Below are positions 1 through 11,572 of a stretch of DNA of 64,000 nucleotides, piece by piece. Position 1 is the stretch's first letter; each line of letters begins with the position of its first letter. This DNA comes from Warburgia ugandensis (taxonomy: Eukaryota; Streptophyta; Magnoliopsida; Canellales; Canellaceae), in contig CP141134.1 of NCBI GenBank assembly GCA_035236585.1, forward strand, positions 18,902,414 through 18,966,413, in the 5' to 3' direction. The translations under genes were made by a program, and so were the position numbers. The notes under the pieces were generated by a model that worked only from the letters and a program-made list of their open reading frames with translations, was not told where the DNA came from and did not search any database.

Positions 1-2674
1 GAGTGTGAGCTTAGCCAGCAAGAGGTCTACCAGTTCAATGTACCCACTTTTGGACCAGGTGTTGTTTTCGACGTTGACTATTCGGTGCGCCAGGAGCAGT
101 TCCGGTTCTTCACGGAGGCTCTGAGGGTGACCAAGTTGAAGGGATATGTGGATCAGATGGTTGTTGAGGCAGAGGTACGTGTTTTACTGCTGATTTTCAC
201 TTTATTTGCAGCACTCAGATTCGGTAACTGGTTTAACTCTAGTAGTGCTGGAACCATGAACAATCAATGTTCTATTTTTCTTTTTCCTTCTCTTGATTGC
301 TGCTTCTCTGGTTCTTTCGGCTATAATTTCCTTTCTGTTGCATGCATCATGTTGGACAAGTTTTTTTTGGTAAATTCTATTGATGAATGTCTAAATTTAG
401 ATTAGGCTCACTTTTGGAAAATTAAGGTGATTTCTACTAAGAAATTGAAGTGTGGAAATTCAGCATTTGTCTGTAATTTCTTCTGATGCTGATGTTGACC
501 AGATGATTGGCTGTATGTCATTATGTTCTTTTCCATCAATGAGTTCACCGTATGCATTGTCAATTAAGAAGGTAAAACATGCATGGTTCTTGAAGTATGT
601 CGTTGGTGATTGCTGCTGCCAATAGTTATTTTGGCTAGTCTGTAAAGCTCCCACAATTTGCTTAAGTTCCTAATTTTCATCTTCTATTCATAAAGTTTTT
701 TACTCCTGAAAGGAATCAAGGTAGTCAGAATCCACCTCTTACTGTAGCTGCTTCTGTTTTGGTAAAGCTCCCACAATTTGCTCAAGTTCCTAATCTTCAT
801 CTTCTATTCGTAAAGTTTTTAGCCCTGCAAGGAATCAAGGTAGTCGGAACCCACCTCTTCCTATAGCCACTTCTCTTTTGATAAAGCTCCCACAATTTGC
901 TCAAGTTCCTAATCTTCATCTTCTATTCATAAAGTCTTTTACTACTGAAAGGAATCAAGGTAGTCAGAATTCACCTGTTACTGTAGCTATTTCTGTTTTG
1001 GTAAAGTTTACTTCAACTAAAATATATATTCCATTAGATAATCAGCTTGGTTGATGTTTTGCAGCTTTTTAAAGTCTGTTATTGTCGTTTTCTTTCTTGT
1101 TGGGGCATCTTATGTTCTCTCAAGTGAGCAAATCCCACAGCACAAAATTAGTATTTCAATGTTACTGATCGGAGACATTATTGGACAGAGACTTTTCTTT
1201 CTTTGGTTACATTGGGAAGAACAACCCTTATGTTTACTATTCATGCTTGCAATACTGATGGGGCTTTGTAGATAAGTCACTGAAGTCAGACAATTTGATG
1301 GACATAATGGGCCATGCACATCATAGAAGCTTTTTATCATTTGTCATCGATTTCATGGCTTCTTACACATAAAGAACTTTATCTTATGAGATGAAAGAAA
1401 AATGTTGAACTTAATACGGCATCACCTTTTGGCCATTGTTTATTTTTTTGTCATTCTATGTCATCATGCATAACCAAGTGTGAAAATCTCATTTTGAGGT
1501 TTGCTTGGAGTTAGGAGACGTGAAACACACGGCTCTTTTTGAAACAATTATGTTATTGCAATCTTTATAGAATGTTATGGCAGAAAATGTCAATTGACTG
1601 ATGACAACTTAATATGATCATAATGTGGTAAAATTTTTTGGTTCTGATTGCTTGTGTTCTCTATGAAATTTGTAGACTTACTTCTCAAAGTGGGGCGACA
1701 GTGGGGAAGTGGACTTAAAATATGAGCTGGAGCACCTCATCATACTGACAGCGAGTAGATGTCTTTTGGGGAGGGAGGTGAGAGATAAGCTATTTGACGA
1801 TGTCTCTTCCCTCTTTCATGATCTTGATAATGGCATGCTCCCCATCAGTGTCATGTTTCCCTATCTCCCCATTGCTGCCCATCGCCGTCGTGACCAAGCC
1901 CGCAAGAAGCTTGCAGAAATTTTTGTAAACATCATTTTTTCTCGTAAGCAGGCTGGCAAATCAGAGAATGACATGTTACAGTGCTTCATTGAATCGAAGT
2001 ACAAAGATGGGCGCCCAACCACAGATTCCGAGGTGACTGGGCTCCTTATTGCTGCACTCTTTGCTGGACAGCACACAAGTTCTATTACCTCCACCTGGAC
2101 AGGAGCATACCTTCTCCGCCATAAGGAATTCCTCACAGCTGCATTGGATGAGCAGAAGAGCTTGATGAAACAGCATGGTGACAAGGTTGATCATGACATT
2201 TTAGCAGAAATGGATGTTCTGTATCGTTGCATAAAAGAAGCACTGAGACTTCATCCCCCATTGATACTTCTATTACGCAGCTCCCACAATGATTTCACAG
2301 TCAAGACCCGTGAAGGAAAAGAGTATGACATCCCGAAGGGTCACATTGTTGCCACTTCGCCAGCTTTCGCCAACCGCCTTCCGTATATTTACCAGGATCC
2401 GGACAAGTATGATCCTGACAGGTTTGCAGCTGGAAGAGAGGAGGACAAGGCCGCCGGGGCATTTTCTTACATCTCATTTGGAGGTGGCAGGCATGGGTGC
2501 CTTGGGGAGCCATTTGCTTATCTGCAGATTAAGGCTATATGGAGTCATTTGTTGAGGAACTTTGAATTGGAGCTGCTCTCCCCGTTTCCAGAAATAGACT
2601 GGAATGCCATGGTTGTTGGTGTAAAAGGAAAGGTGATGGTGCGATACAAGCGGCGGCAGCTCTCTGTCAATTGA
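1..2674 (+). CDS. CYP51: CYP51 sterol 14-alpha-demethylase (obtusifoliol demethylase), 5' end outside window
   Basis: Two exons are visible, 1-174 and 1676-2674, joined by a phase-0 GT-AG intron (gtacgt at 175, ttgtag before 1676). Together they give 390 residues; plant CYP51 proteins are about 490, so roughly the first 100 lie left of the window. Hallmarks in order: the SQQEVYQFNVPTFGPGVVFD segment, the oxygen-binding I-helix AGQHTSS, the ExxR motif in KEALR, the YDPDRF segment, and the heme loop FGGGRHGCLGEPFAYLQIK with the cysteine ligand. The protein ends RYKRRQLSVN before TGA at 2672. By family knowledge it is an ER-anchored P450 that removes the 14-alpha methyl of obtusifoliol in phytosterol synthesis. 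No stops or frameshifts, and all key P450 residues are present, so the gene looks functional. One visible oddity is Thr after VEAE at the splice junction, where I would expect Asp in other plants. Confidence 0.97.
642..1000. repeat. Three-copy ~120-bp minisatellite in the CYP51 intron
   Basis: Units start at about 642, 762 and 881, each opening with TAAAGCTCCCACAATTTGCT and closing with a CTTCTGTTTTG-like stretch. A fourth unit begins at 1001 (gtaaag) and immediately diverges. Units differ by scattered substitutions and one 1-bp indel. No coding potential. It lies wholly inside the 1.5-kb intron, away from both splice sites. Confidence 0.95.
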
Positions 2675-4640
2675 TGCTGGGAAGTAGCTGGTTCCTGGTA
2701 GCAGGTGAATTGTTTCTAATGGTCCTACAAGTTCTGTTTCATCTAGTGCTCTCTAGCTTGGTCTTAGTAATGCTCTTTCTTCTTCTTTCAAATTCAGTGA
2801 CATTTTTCTCAATGTTTTCCATGTCTTTAAGTGTAGCTTTGTAGTAGCAGGTCGGTTTTGTTTTAGTACTTTGCTAATCAAGGAATTTCTTCAGCGGGAC
2901 AAAACCAGGAGTAAGAAGCTAGTAGGATAAGTTCGGATTGTGTCGATGGCCAGGCATTGCTAGATGTGGGTGTGTGCTAACTTTTCTTTTCACCTCTTAT
3001 TTTTTTTCAATGCCCTCTCTTAATTTTTTTCCCAAAAGAATGACCGGTATTTTGTTCGAGGAGAGATTAAGTGCCTCGAGGACATATTACCTTTCATCAG
3101 TCTCACTTTGTTCGCAGTTGATGCATCAAAAAATGTTGGCAATACTTGCAGATGATCATCATAGGCCTCACTTGGCTGATGTATCAGCAAGGTGAAGGGT
3201 GTGATTTTTATTTTTTCCTTTGATTCTAGGGAAGGATATAGTCTCCTTTTCAGAGTCGTACATCTGAAATATCTACTACAGCTATCCATTTTGATCTTGG
3301 AGAAGTTCATTGTCCATTTTTTTATGGGTTTAATTTTTTGGGTTTGTGAGGATGAACGGAAAAGATGCACTCTTACAAAATTTTGACTCTGTAAACAAGT
3401 ACGTTGACCCGAAATGAATTTTGCAGTAACTATGCTTATGATCATTAAATCTGCAACCGAAGTATAATGGCTTTGGAAGATCTAAGCCATTCATCTTGTT
3501 TAGTCTTTACTATATTTTTACACCAAAATAACACTGATTGGTCGATCTTAAGCTATATTTTATTGGTTGAAAATCACGACAATGATTCGAAAATAGTTCT
3601 TAGATTCGTAGGATTTGGCATGATTACAAAGTGTAAACTGTTTGGGGTGAAATAGATGACTTATATTTATGTATGAAAAAGAGTTCTTGTAGGCATACAC
3701 ACCTCGAGTGAAAGGAGTACATGCCCGCCCTTTATTGTGAGTGATGATTTTTTTTTTAGATCTAAGCCATTCATCATGTTTTTCATATAAAAAATGGGCA
3801 ACCAAATAAAAATTAATGCATTTGATGATCTTGCTACTTGTTTTTAGCCTTTGAAAAATTTAATAAAAATTAATGGTAAGAATTTTTTATTATAAAAATT
3901 ATAGACTAAAAGCAGCAGACGAATATGAAATATCATCAAACCTATGTAAGTCATTCCAAACATGATAAATGACTTGGATATATAAACCAAAGCTTCACCG
4001 AGCTCAAAAGAAGGGGTGGGGACTTCTCTCTCTCAAAAGCGTGTGCGCCTACTGGGATAGAAAAAACGTAGTTCCTGTATAGGTATTACTTCCCAATTTT
4101 AAAAAATTGTCTCATAGTTCTCATGCTCTCTTAAATAAAGGAGAAAGCTTGGAGTTATTATGACTTATCGTTGATGTCTTTCATTACATTAACCTTTGAA
4201 GTTTTATTTGTAGAGAAAGGAAGTTCACCGCATTCAAGAACCAGAAAGAAGGTATTCATGCATGGTTTGTCTAGTCTTTCTTTAATGGGAATATCGGAAA
4301 GGTAACATGATAATAAGTTACAAAAGGAAGGAATGCCCTAAGAATAACATGCACTGTGGTAGTGAAGAGATTGTTACGTCGCATCCACATGAATGAGGAG
4401 GCTTGAACAGCCATGCGAGGCAGAGCTTGTAATGTTTTATAGGTTGAAATGGTTTGAAAGAGGAGATTCACATTTGAACATAATATATTCAATACAAATT
4501 TAGGGAGATAGAGAATGAGAAAGCCGGAGTCTGTTATTTACAGTGGATAGAGGAAAACGTGTTAGGCGTTTTTACTAGGAAAGGTAGGATCTGTTCACGC
4601 ATACAGTGAAGATGTCTTTATAGGTTGCATTTGGATGTAC
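2675..4640. other. CYP51 3' UTR and AT-rich intergenic DNA
   Basis: The first 200 or so bases after the CYP51 stop are presumably 3' UTR; I cannot fix a poly(A) site. The rest is AT-rich without convincing coding sequence; short open frames here show no recognisable domain. One small direct repeat occurs: AGATCTAAGCCATTCATC near 3478 and again near 3758, followed by different sequence, which could be the edges of a decayed small element. Confidence 0.6.
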
Positions 4641-4674
4641 AGATATCAGGCCACACTCATGTGAACTGGTCATC

Positions 4675-4959
4675 TCACCTTTCAAACTCAAAGTAATCAG
4701 ACATGCACTCCTTTTTATCTATGGTCTCAGCATTTATAACCTGAGACACATCAACCATATTTTGTATGTCATCTTTGAGGCTTTTCAAGGTATTAATGAA
4801 TCCACTCTATTTGTTCAAACAATCAGATAGAGTCTGTTTGAACTTATCGAACATAACATCCAAAGCAGAAAGCCGAGCATCCAAAGTCAACTTCCATGAT
4901 GGGTCGCTAGACTTTTTCCACCTCAACTTCTTCTAAACCACCGCTGGCATGTTAGTCAT
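4675..4959 (-). pseudogene. Retrotransposon gag N-terminal fragment (gypsy-type, broken)
   Basis: Reading minus from an ATG at 4959 gives a 95-codon frame with two internal stops, containing DPSWKLTLDARLSALDVMFD followed by a Leu/Lys/Asp-rich stretch with heptad spacing. Such a coiled-coil gag start after an LTR and a methionine-tRNA primer site is typical of plant gypsy elements. The rest of gag and all of pol are absent to the left. Family assignment below gypsy level is inference. Confidence 0.5.
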
Positions 4960-5043
4960 TCCTGACTCACTTGCTATGATGTTGATATAAGATTTCCCAA
5001 TACTCGATAAGTAACGCCCAATTCGACCTGCCTTGATATCAAC

Positions 5044-5562
5044 TGTTACAGGATCGCAGTTTCACTTATGCTAAACCCGTGTGGCACTTGTGCACAACTC
5101 CCTTGCAAAGCACAAGTTAGCTTTTTACTCTAACTCTCACTTGCTAGGGCTACACTCACTTACCTACAAAAGTAATCAGAAGAACTCAAGAGAACTCAAA
5201 AAGGAAACCCTCTAATGTATTGACCTTTACTAAGTTGAGCTAAGTTGAGTTACAAATGAGGAGCTAATGCCTATTTATATTTGTTGTCCTTCATTTACTT
5301 CCTCAATGGATGACTAGGATTAATACATATGTCAACCATCTAATGGTAAAGGACCATTCTAGAACTTTCTTTATAAGTTTCTACAAATATCTAAGTTTTA
5401 CCTCTTTCTAGATATCTACAAGGAAACTTCCAAAAACCAGGCCTTGTTCCATGGATTTTTAACAATGGGCCTAAGTTGTTCAGGCCAAATCCACTAGCTA
5501 AACAGGCCTTCTTTAGAGCCTATAGGCCTAGGTCACAGGCCTTGCAATGCAAGTCTATGACA
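5044..5562 (-). mobile_element. LTR of a truncated gypsy-like element, with primer binding site
   Basis: On the plus strand the block opens TGTTACAG and closes CTATGACA, so both ends match TG...CA and form a short imperfect inverted repeat. Reading minus, just past the LTR end, TTGATATCAAGGCAGGT (about 5025-5042) resembles the initiator-Met tRNA primer site TTGGTATCAGAGCAGGT, followed by the gag remnant. On the other side the minus strand has a purine-rich AGAGTGGGA directly before the LTR, as a polypurine tract would be. That places one LTR between a 3' internal end and a 5' internal start, as in tandem or recombined elements. No second LTR or target duplication was found. Confidence 0.6.
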
Positions 5563-5639
5563 TCCCACTCTGACTGGGCTGGGATTCCCTCATGACGAGT
5601 CACCGAAACATAGCTTATATGTATTCAAAGGAGCAATTT

Positions 5640-6915
5640 CCATTTAATGAAGATGTTACTAGATTATGGCAGAGGACATTGGTTTGGTTCTTTTCCTTGA
5701 TTAACGGTAGGTCATTGTTAAATTAAAGGTCAGCTCTGTTTTGAATGTTTGCATATTCAAGAACTAAGGGTTTTCATTGGGCAATGATGGATGCCAAGGT
5801 AAAAGGAGTCTGGTCATGGACCAATGCATTTCGTCTATGCCAAATTAACCAAGCTAGAGTGGCGTAGGCAATAGAGTGCAAGGCAGAGAGTCGAAATTTC
5901 GGCCTTGGGAGTTCTTATCCAGAAGACAACCGGTTCCCGTATTTTGGAACAGTTAGCATGTTGTTCACGATAAAATGTTGCCACATGGCTCCAAGGAGGA
6001 ATAACGTGGGGCCATGATATAACAATATGGTAGTTTCCATGTCAACGAGGCAAAGTAGGAAGTTGGGGTAAGCTGTTGTGACCATTGGGTATTGGATCTC
6101 GTTGGTAATTTTTGGTGCAAAAGCATTCAAAGAGAAAAATAAACCTTAGGACGGCACGGAGCTTTCCAAATGGAGGACGAAAGTGGGTCGGGTTCGGCGA
6201 AAGGGAATGGGAGAATTGTTGGATCCAGTAGCTAGATTTGATGGAGAAGGTCCCATCTCTAGATGCTCCCTAAACAAGTTTGTCATCAACATCTGAGAAG
6301 AGGTCAATGTTTTGGATGTCTTTGATGATGCTCTGTGGGAAAATCTGGACTTTGGCTGATCGGTGGCTTTGGTGAATGAGTGCATTCACTGTATCATTCA
6401 GAGTGGAGGAAGTACGTAGGTTGTCATCGTCGTTAATTAGTGGGATGGATTGTAACCATCTATTTGTCCACAATTGCACCGAGTTCCCAGATAATCTCCC
6501 AGTGACAGCCTTGTAGGAGATGCACTTTCACTTGAAGAATGGATTTCCAAATGCTCGAGTGACATCGCTTGGAGGTGGAAGTGGTAAAGGTGTTATGTTT
6601 AAGGCACTTGGCTGTGACAGTTTCACTCAAATAGCCTCATTTTGGGTGATGATATCCCAAGACAAGCTGATTCAAAGGCTATGTTGATACGTCTAAATGT
6701 TCTTAGAGCAAGTCCACCACAGGAATGGTGGGTGCATGTTTGTTCCCAATTGAGCAGATGGTTGGATGTAGAATTCGGTTTATTGGACCAAAGGAATGAT
6801 CTTTGAATGGTATCGCATTTGTCTAATATCTTTTTGGGTATATCCATTGAACTTATCAAGTAGTTACTCGTAGCAGCTGTAACACTCTTAGTAAGAGTTA
6901 GTCTACCAGCTCGTC
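5640..6915 (-). pseudogene. L1-type LINE, 3' segment: RT thumb and C-terminal region (piece 4 of 4)
   Basis: Minus-strand reading starts just left of the LTR insertion at 6916 with AGRLTLTKSV, then SSMDIPKKILDKCDTIQRSF and LRTFRRINIAFES. This is the usual thumb-to-C-terminal order of plant L1 ORF2. Near 5821-5865 comes LAWLIWHRRNALVHDQ, the tryptophan-rich segment after the C-terminal zinc region. Several frameshifts and stops break it. The 3' end fades into the gypsy remnant at about 5.6 kb without a visible poly(A) tail, so the element is probably truncated there. It continues piece 3 (10013-11572) across the inserted LTR. Confidence 0.85.
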
Positions 6916-7187
6916 TGTTACAACCTCAAAAATTTATACTCTTTTATAGAAGTATAATTTGAAACTAACGTGAAACCATTAGATAGTGCTCCTAAAACGG
7001 AATCCAACAAGCCAAAGAACGTTGAAAACAGAGCCCGTATGATGAAGTTAGGGGCCTTTGAAGTTAAGGGCAATATGGTAATATAAAGGAAAAAATAAAA
7101 ATAAAATAAAGCACATAACTTCATGGGAGGGGGCCAAATTGATATTGGCACCCCCCCCCTTCACGTTGCAAACTTGACAAAATGTCG

Positions 7188-7240
<53 letters not shown>

Positions 7241-10012
7241 ACCAACACAAAACCTAGGGCTTTTGCCCTGCTTCGGTCTACCATCGGCACAGCGAGTGTC
7301 CCCTTGCTCGGATCTCTCACCAGTGAGAGAAAGAACAGATCTCACTATTTGTTCTTCTGGGCTTGAAAACCCTACATCGACAACCCCAAACGGGATGCAA
7401 AAACCCCCTTCGATTGGATTACCCTTCCATCTCTGATCATCCCCTCTCTTGTTAGGTAAATCTTCCCCCTACTCCTCCATTTCCCTCTTTCTTTGTTCTT
7501 CTCTCTCCAATGCAGCCTAATCCAGTCGATCTTGCGGACATCTGAATCGTCTTGGATCGCCTGGGCTGCCTTTCACCAGTAGCTTATCTTTTCCCCAACG
7601 CAGGTCACCATCTCTCCATCCCTCCTTTGGTCAGCCAGCCACGGAAACCGTTTGCCTCTGCTTCTCATGAGTTTGAATCAGATACATTATAGAATGTTTG
7701 TTTGGGATGTGTTTCTTGGCACAATATGATTTCTGAATTAGCTAGGTACGGATTTCCTAAAGATGGGTTTTGTTTCTTTGGTAGGCAGCCCTGAACTAGG
7801 AGTACAAGATCAGGGTGGATGCATTTGGAAGGGTGTTGCAGAGAGAGTTAGGCTTCTTTGAAGGGAGTGGAGGGGTTTTGACTGGAGACATTGCGCATAG
7901 AATCACTGCGGAGGCTTCTGACATCACGGATACACTATGGGCTCTTTTGAATAGTATTATGCCAAATACCCTCCAGTTAGCTGAAATGACAACTTAGGTG
8001 TGGATGATCAGTCCTATTCTTTTACTTATTTCAGCCTTGGTCATTTCGTGCATGTCTATTGTCATTGCGTATCTGGGTGAAAAACTTTGATTGATATCTA
8101 GTAGGTCATATCTTAGTGTTGCTAGGCTTTCAGCTTACCTAAATAAGGTCCTCACATCAATGCTTGTTAGGAAGGCATACAATGAGTTGAAGCGTACAGG
8201 GTCGATAGTGAAGAAGAGTGCAATTAAAGCTAGTGGAATCCGGTGAATGCGTCACACGAGGTAGGTGAAAATTTAAGACAGCGTGTCTAAATAATAAGAT
8301 GCATGTTCTAACAAGATCTTATTTCTGATTATATGATTGATATTCGATATGCTTTAAATTGAAATAAGGAAATGATGTTAATTAAAAGAATTGCAAATTA
8401 AAATTGATGCTTATGCCTTGTATATCATGTATGTGAATTGTGAAATTATGTTTATGGTGCATGGGTACCATGTCAGTATTGATGATGTATGAGTCTAGGT
8501 TATATGATATATCCTTGGTGGGTTATCATCAAATATGTGAGGATGTTATTCTTGCTATGAAATATATGAACATGTGAATTGTTTGCTATTATGATTATTT
8601 TATATCCGGGCATGAAGGCTTGAGAGTTTTGTTTTAGACAGGCATAGGCCTGGGGATGCTATGCTAGGAGAGTTATGAGAGTTTGGCCACCCGCTCTCTG
8701 AAATTATTATATTATGGATACCATGTACTGTGTTGCAAAAAGTCGGGTGGGGCAATCAGGGGAAGGCCGCCACTCTAACAGCCATGGTTCTCCTCATGCG
8801 GACATGGATATTGTGATTTCCACCAAGGATGGTATAGGTGGATTATTGAGCAGTTATCCGGGCGCGTTATATGAATTCTGACTGCATGCATAGTAGTCTT
8901 TATATTTGGTGCACTATGGTGCATATCCTTGAGGGTTACCAAAAGACATTGGTTAGGCAGTTGTGAGGGACCCAAAGAGGAAAATATTGTATTTGTTGTG
9001 CAGTTTGCCCACGAGACATGCATATATGATGGCATTATGAGATTCTTTATATGACATGGCATGATGATATGCCTTATATCGTTTTCCTAGCAATGGCTGG
9101 AGGATTGTGGACCCCGTATGGTGAGGGGCATGGGGATTATGTTGATATACCAGTAGAGGCTGGATAATTATGAACCCTACATGATAAGGGGTATGGTTTT
9201 GAAACCCGGTATAGTCTGGAATTAGGTGACGTTGATTATATTTATACTTTTGTATGTCCTTTAACAATTTTCATTTATGTGTATTATTGTTATATTAATA
9301 TGATTGAAGGAGTAGTTTCATATATGTTTTCATATGGGTTAGTGAATGGGTAGAATTGTATGCAGAGTATAATTCAATGAATTAAAGTATTTATTTGATG
9401 ATAAATAATAAGTAAGGATATATGATTTATCAATATAATTATTAATAATGATGAAAACATGTAGATATTTGGCTTACAAAATGGGTTCTTGAGATATGAA
9501 ATATATTATAAATTTCTAATTGCTATGGAAATGAATAGTTTAATTACCATTGAATAAGCATGCTTCTTAAACTCCCTTACCAAGCATAGCTTGCTGAGAT
9601 ATTGTAAATGTTTTATGCTTACAATATCTCAGATATAGAAAGATAGGAGAAGATGTACACAACAAAAGGAATCCAGCAATCATACTTCTACGCACAGGTA
9701 TAAATTTTATTTAAAGCTTTTGTATTGTGTAGTTAGTCATTTGAATTGTGATATTGGACATTGGCTATACAAGTGAACTACTGGATGGGTCCTGTTTTCA
9801 GAAATAAAGTTTTATCTTCTAGAAAACTGAAATAAAATTCTATCTTCTAGAAAACTATATATATATGAGCATGAAGGTGACATCTGGGTTTTTGGAAAAA
9901 TGAATTTCAAAGAAAAACCTTCTGCTGTTTTTGTATTTTAAAATGTAAAGGTGTGCGCCATCTTTTGAAATAACTATGAAAATTTTTGAAATGGAAAACC
10001 CAGGGCGTCACA
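6916..10012 (+). mobile_element. Solo LTR (~3.1 kb) inserted in the L1 LINE; related to the insertion at 34447
   Basis: Ends are TGTTACAACC and GGGCGTCACA, giving TG...CA termini, and the insert is flanked by a perfect 5-bp duplication, TCGTC at 6911-6915 and 10013-10017. No gag, pol, primer site or second LTR is seen inside, so a solo LTR is the simplest reading. A core segment (about 8905-8990, containing CCTTGAGGGTTACCAAAAGA and CAGTTGTGAGGGACCCAAAG) is matched in reverse orientation near 35570-35640 inside the insertion at 34447. The end sequences also correspond, so both belong to one family. Termini and size fit LTRs of plant gypsy chromoviruses such as Tekay; that is inference. Confidence 0.85.
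7191..7239. repeat. (CT)n microsatellite in the solo LTR
   Basis: 49 bases of uninterrupted CT dinucleotides, preceded by a C9 run at about 7151. The long open frames here (Ser-Leu or Arg-Glu repeats) are artefacts of this tract. Confidence 0.99.
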
Positions 10013-11572
10013 TCGTCAAAGGGCTTTGTTGCCGGGATGAAAGTTTCTTTGTTATTTTATCAATAACAAATTGGAGGTCCCTAGCTTTGGGTTTGTGTTT
10101 CAGTAAGTTAAGAAATTGTCCAAGGTTGGTCCTTTGCGAACTGAGTACATTTTTTGAGAAGAGGATAACAAATTTATAGTGCGACACTGACAATTCAGAT
10201 TCAATAGCAAAGTTAGGCATAATCTACACAAGTTTTCGGCAATTATGAGGAGTTGCCTTTGCAAGGAGCATAAAGTTATCAGTAAACAGAAGGCGGGTGA
10301 TAATAGGACTTATAGGGACGATGTCTCTCCTTCTAATTGCATTGCCTAAGTACTATGTAAAGAGATTTAGCACAGAGGAGGAAAAGGAACGGGAATAGGC
10401 AATCTCCTTGTTTAATTTCACGACATGTAGTGAAGGGTTCTGTGTGCCAGCCAATAACAAGGAGTGTGTCAGAGACAGTGGTAACGGAAAACATGATAAG
10501 CTTCATAAATGGTGCATTAAAATTCATCTCATTCAGTACTTGTAGAGAAAATCCCACCGGATGGAGTCATTGGCCTTCATAAAATCGATTTTGATGACCA
10601 TCACTTTTCTAGTTGATTTGGTATTGAATCCCTGATGGATTTTCTGGGCAAGAAATGTGCTCTCGTAAATGTTGCAGGCCCTGATGAATTCTGTTTGGAG
10701 AGAACTAATGAGTTAATGCGTTAGGGGTCACAACCGATTAGCAATAAATTTTGAAATTAGTTTGTAGGATGTGTTACATAAACTGATTTGTCGAAACTTG
10801 TGCATGGTGTCACTGTTTTGGCCTTTCGAAATTATCACTTAGTGTGTATGATATAATTCCTTAGATAGCTTTGGTAAGGGCTGCAATGACCATCGGAATA
10901 AGAGTTGCTTCCAGTTGTTCCCAAGAATATGTTCGTAAAATCTGGGGTTAACTCCATCCTTTCTTGGGCCTTACGTGATGCCATTTGGAATAAGGCAGTT
11001 CTACACTTAGTTTTCAAAATTGGGTGGAGAAGGGATAGACTTTCCTCATCCGTAAGGGAAGTCTTGATGTGCTAAATTATGTGAAAGGGCGGACATAAGA
11101 CATTGTTGTTTGGAAGAGATATAGATAGTGTGATCTTGCTGCATAAGTAGTGGAATTCTCGTCAGTCAAGATGAGGCCAGGTTTGGTGAGTTTCGTGTGA
11201 TGCACAAAGAGTTGTTCTCCGGGTCGGTCAATGACTGTCATTTTGAGTAGTATTTAGTTCTGTTGTAAGTCTCTTAACTCTACGGTTAATGTTTCCACAA
11301 ATATGTTTGCTCGAGGGATTAAATTTGTTTGAGCAAACAAAGTTTTCTACCCAATTGGAATGCGTGGGAACCCAGGATAAAAGTATTTCATGTTTTCTGG
11401 AATAAAGAGTTGTATGTCGGGGGTGAGATCCACACTCTCAAAGCGAAACAGTTAAAGAATTGATAGTGGGGGAAGCTCTGTAAAGAAGTAAAGGGAAGTG
11501 GCCGGATGAGATGCAAGAGAGAGATTTTCGGAAAAGTAGTGTTCCAATGATAGTTAATTAATCTGTGATCAA
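10013..11572 (-). pseudogene. L1-type LINE, reverse transcriptase core (piece 3 of 4)
   Basis: Minus-strand reading from 11572: INYHWNTTFPKISLLHL (end of the endonuclease domain), later FRQISLCNTSYKLISKFIANR, then a RDSIPNQLEK-VMVIKIDFMKA segment, then KQGDCLFPFLFLLCAKSL, LLFTDNFMLLAKA and KPKARDLQFVIDKITKKLSS. This is the standard order of L1 RT motifs. The catalytic FADD box reads FTDN (plus positions 10275-10286), so the enzyme is dead even apart from the frameshifts. Bounded by the solo-LTR duplication on the left and the Athila insertion on the right. Confidence 0.9.

Noticed and set aside
1861..2555. Several overlapping frames on both strands within CYP51 exon 2
   Set aside because: Shadows of the conserved P450 reading frame.
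7048..7436. Open frames rich in Arg-Glu or Ser-Leu repeats
   Set aside because: They are translations of the (CT)n tract inside a solo LTR; no real protein signature.
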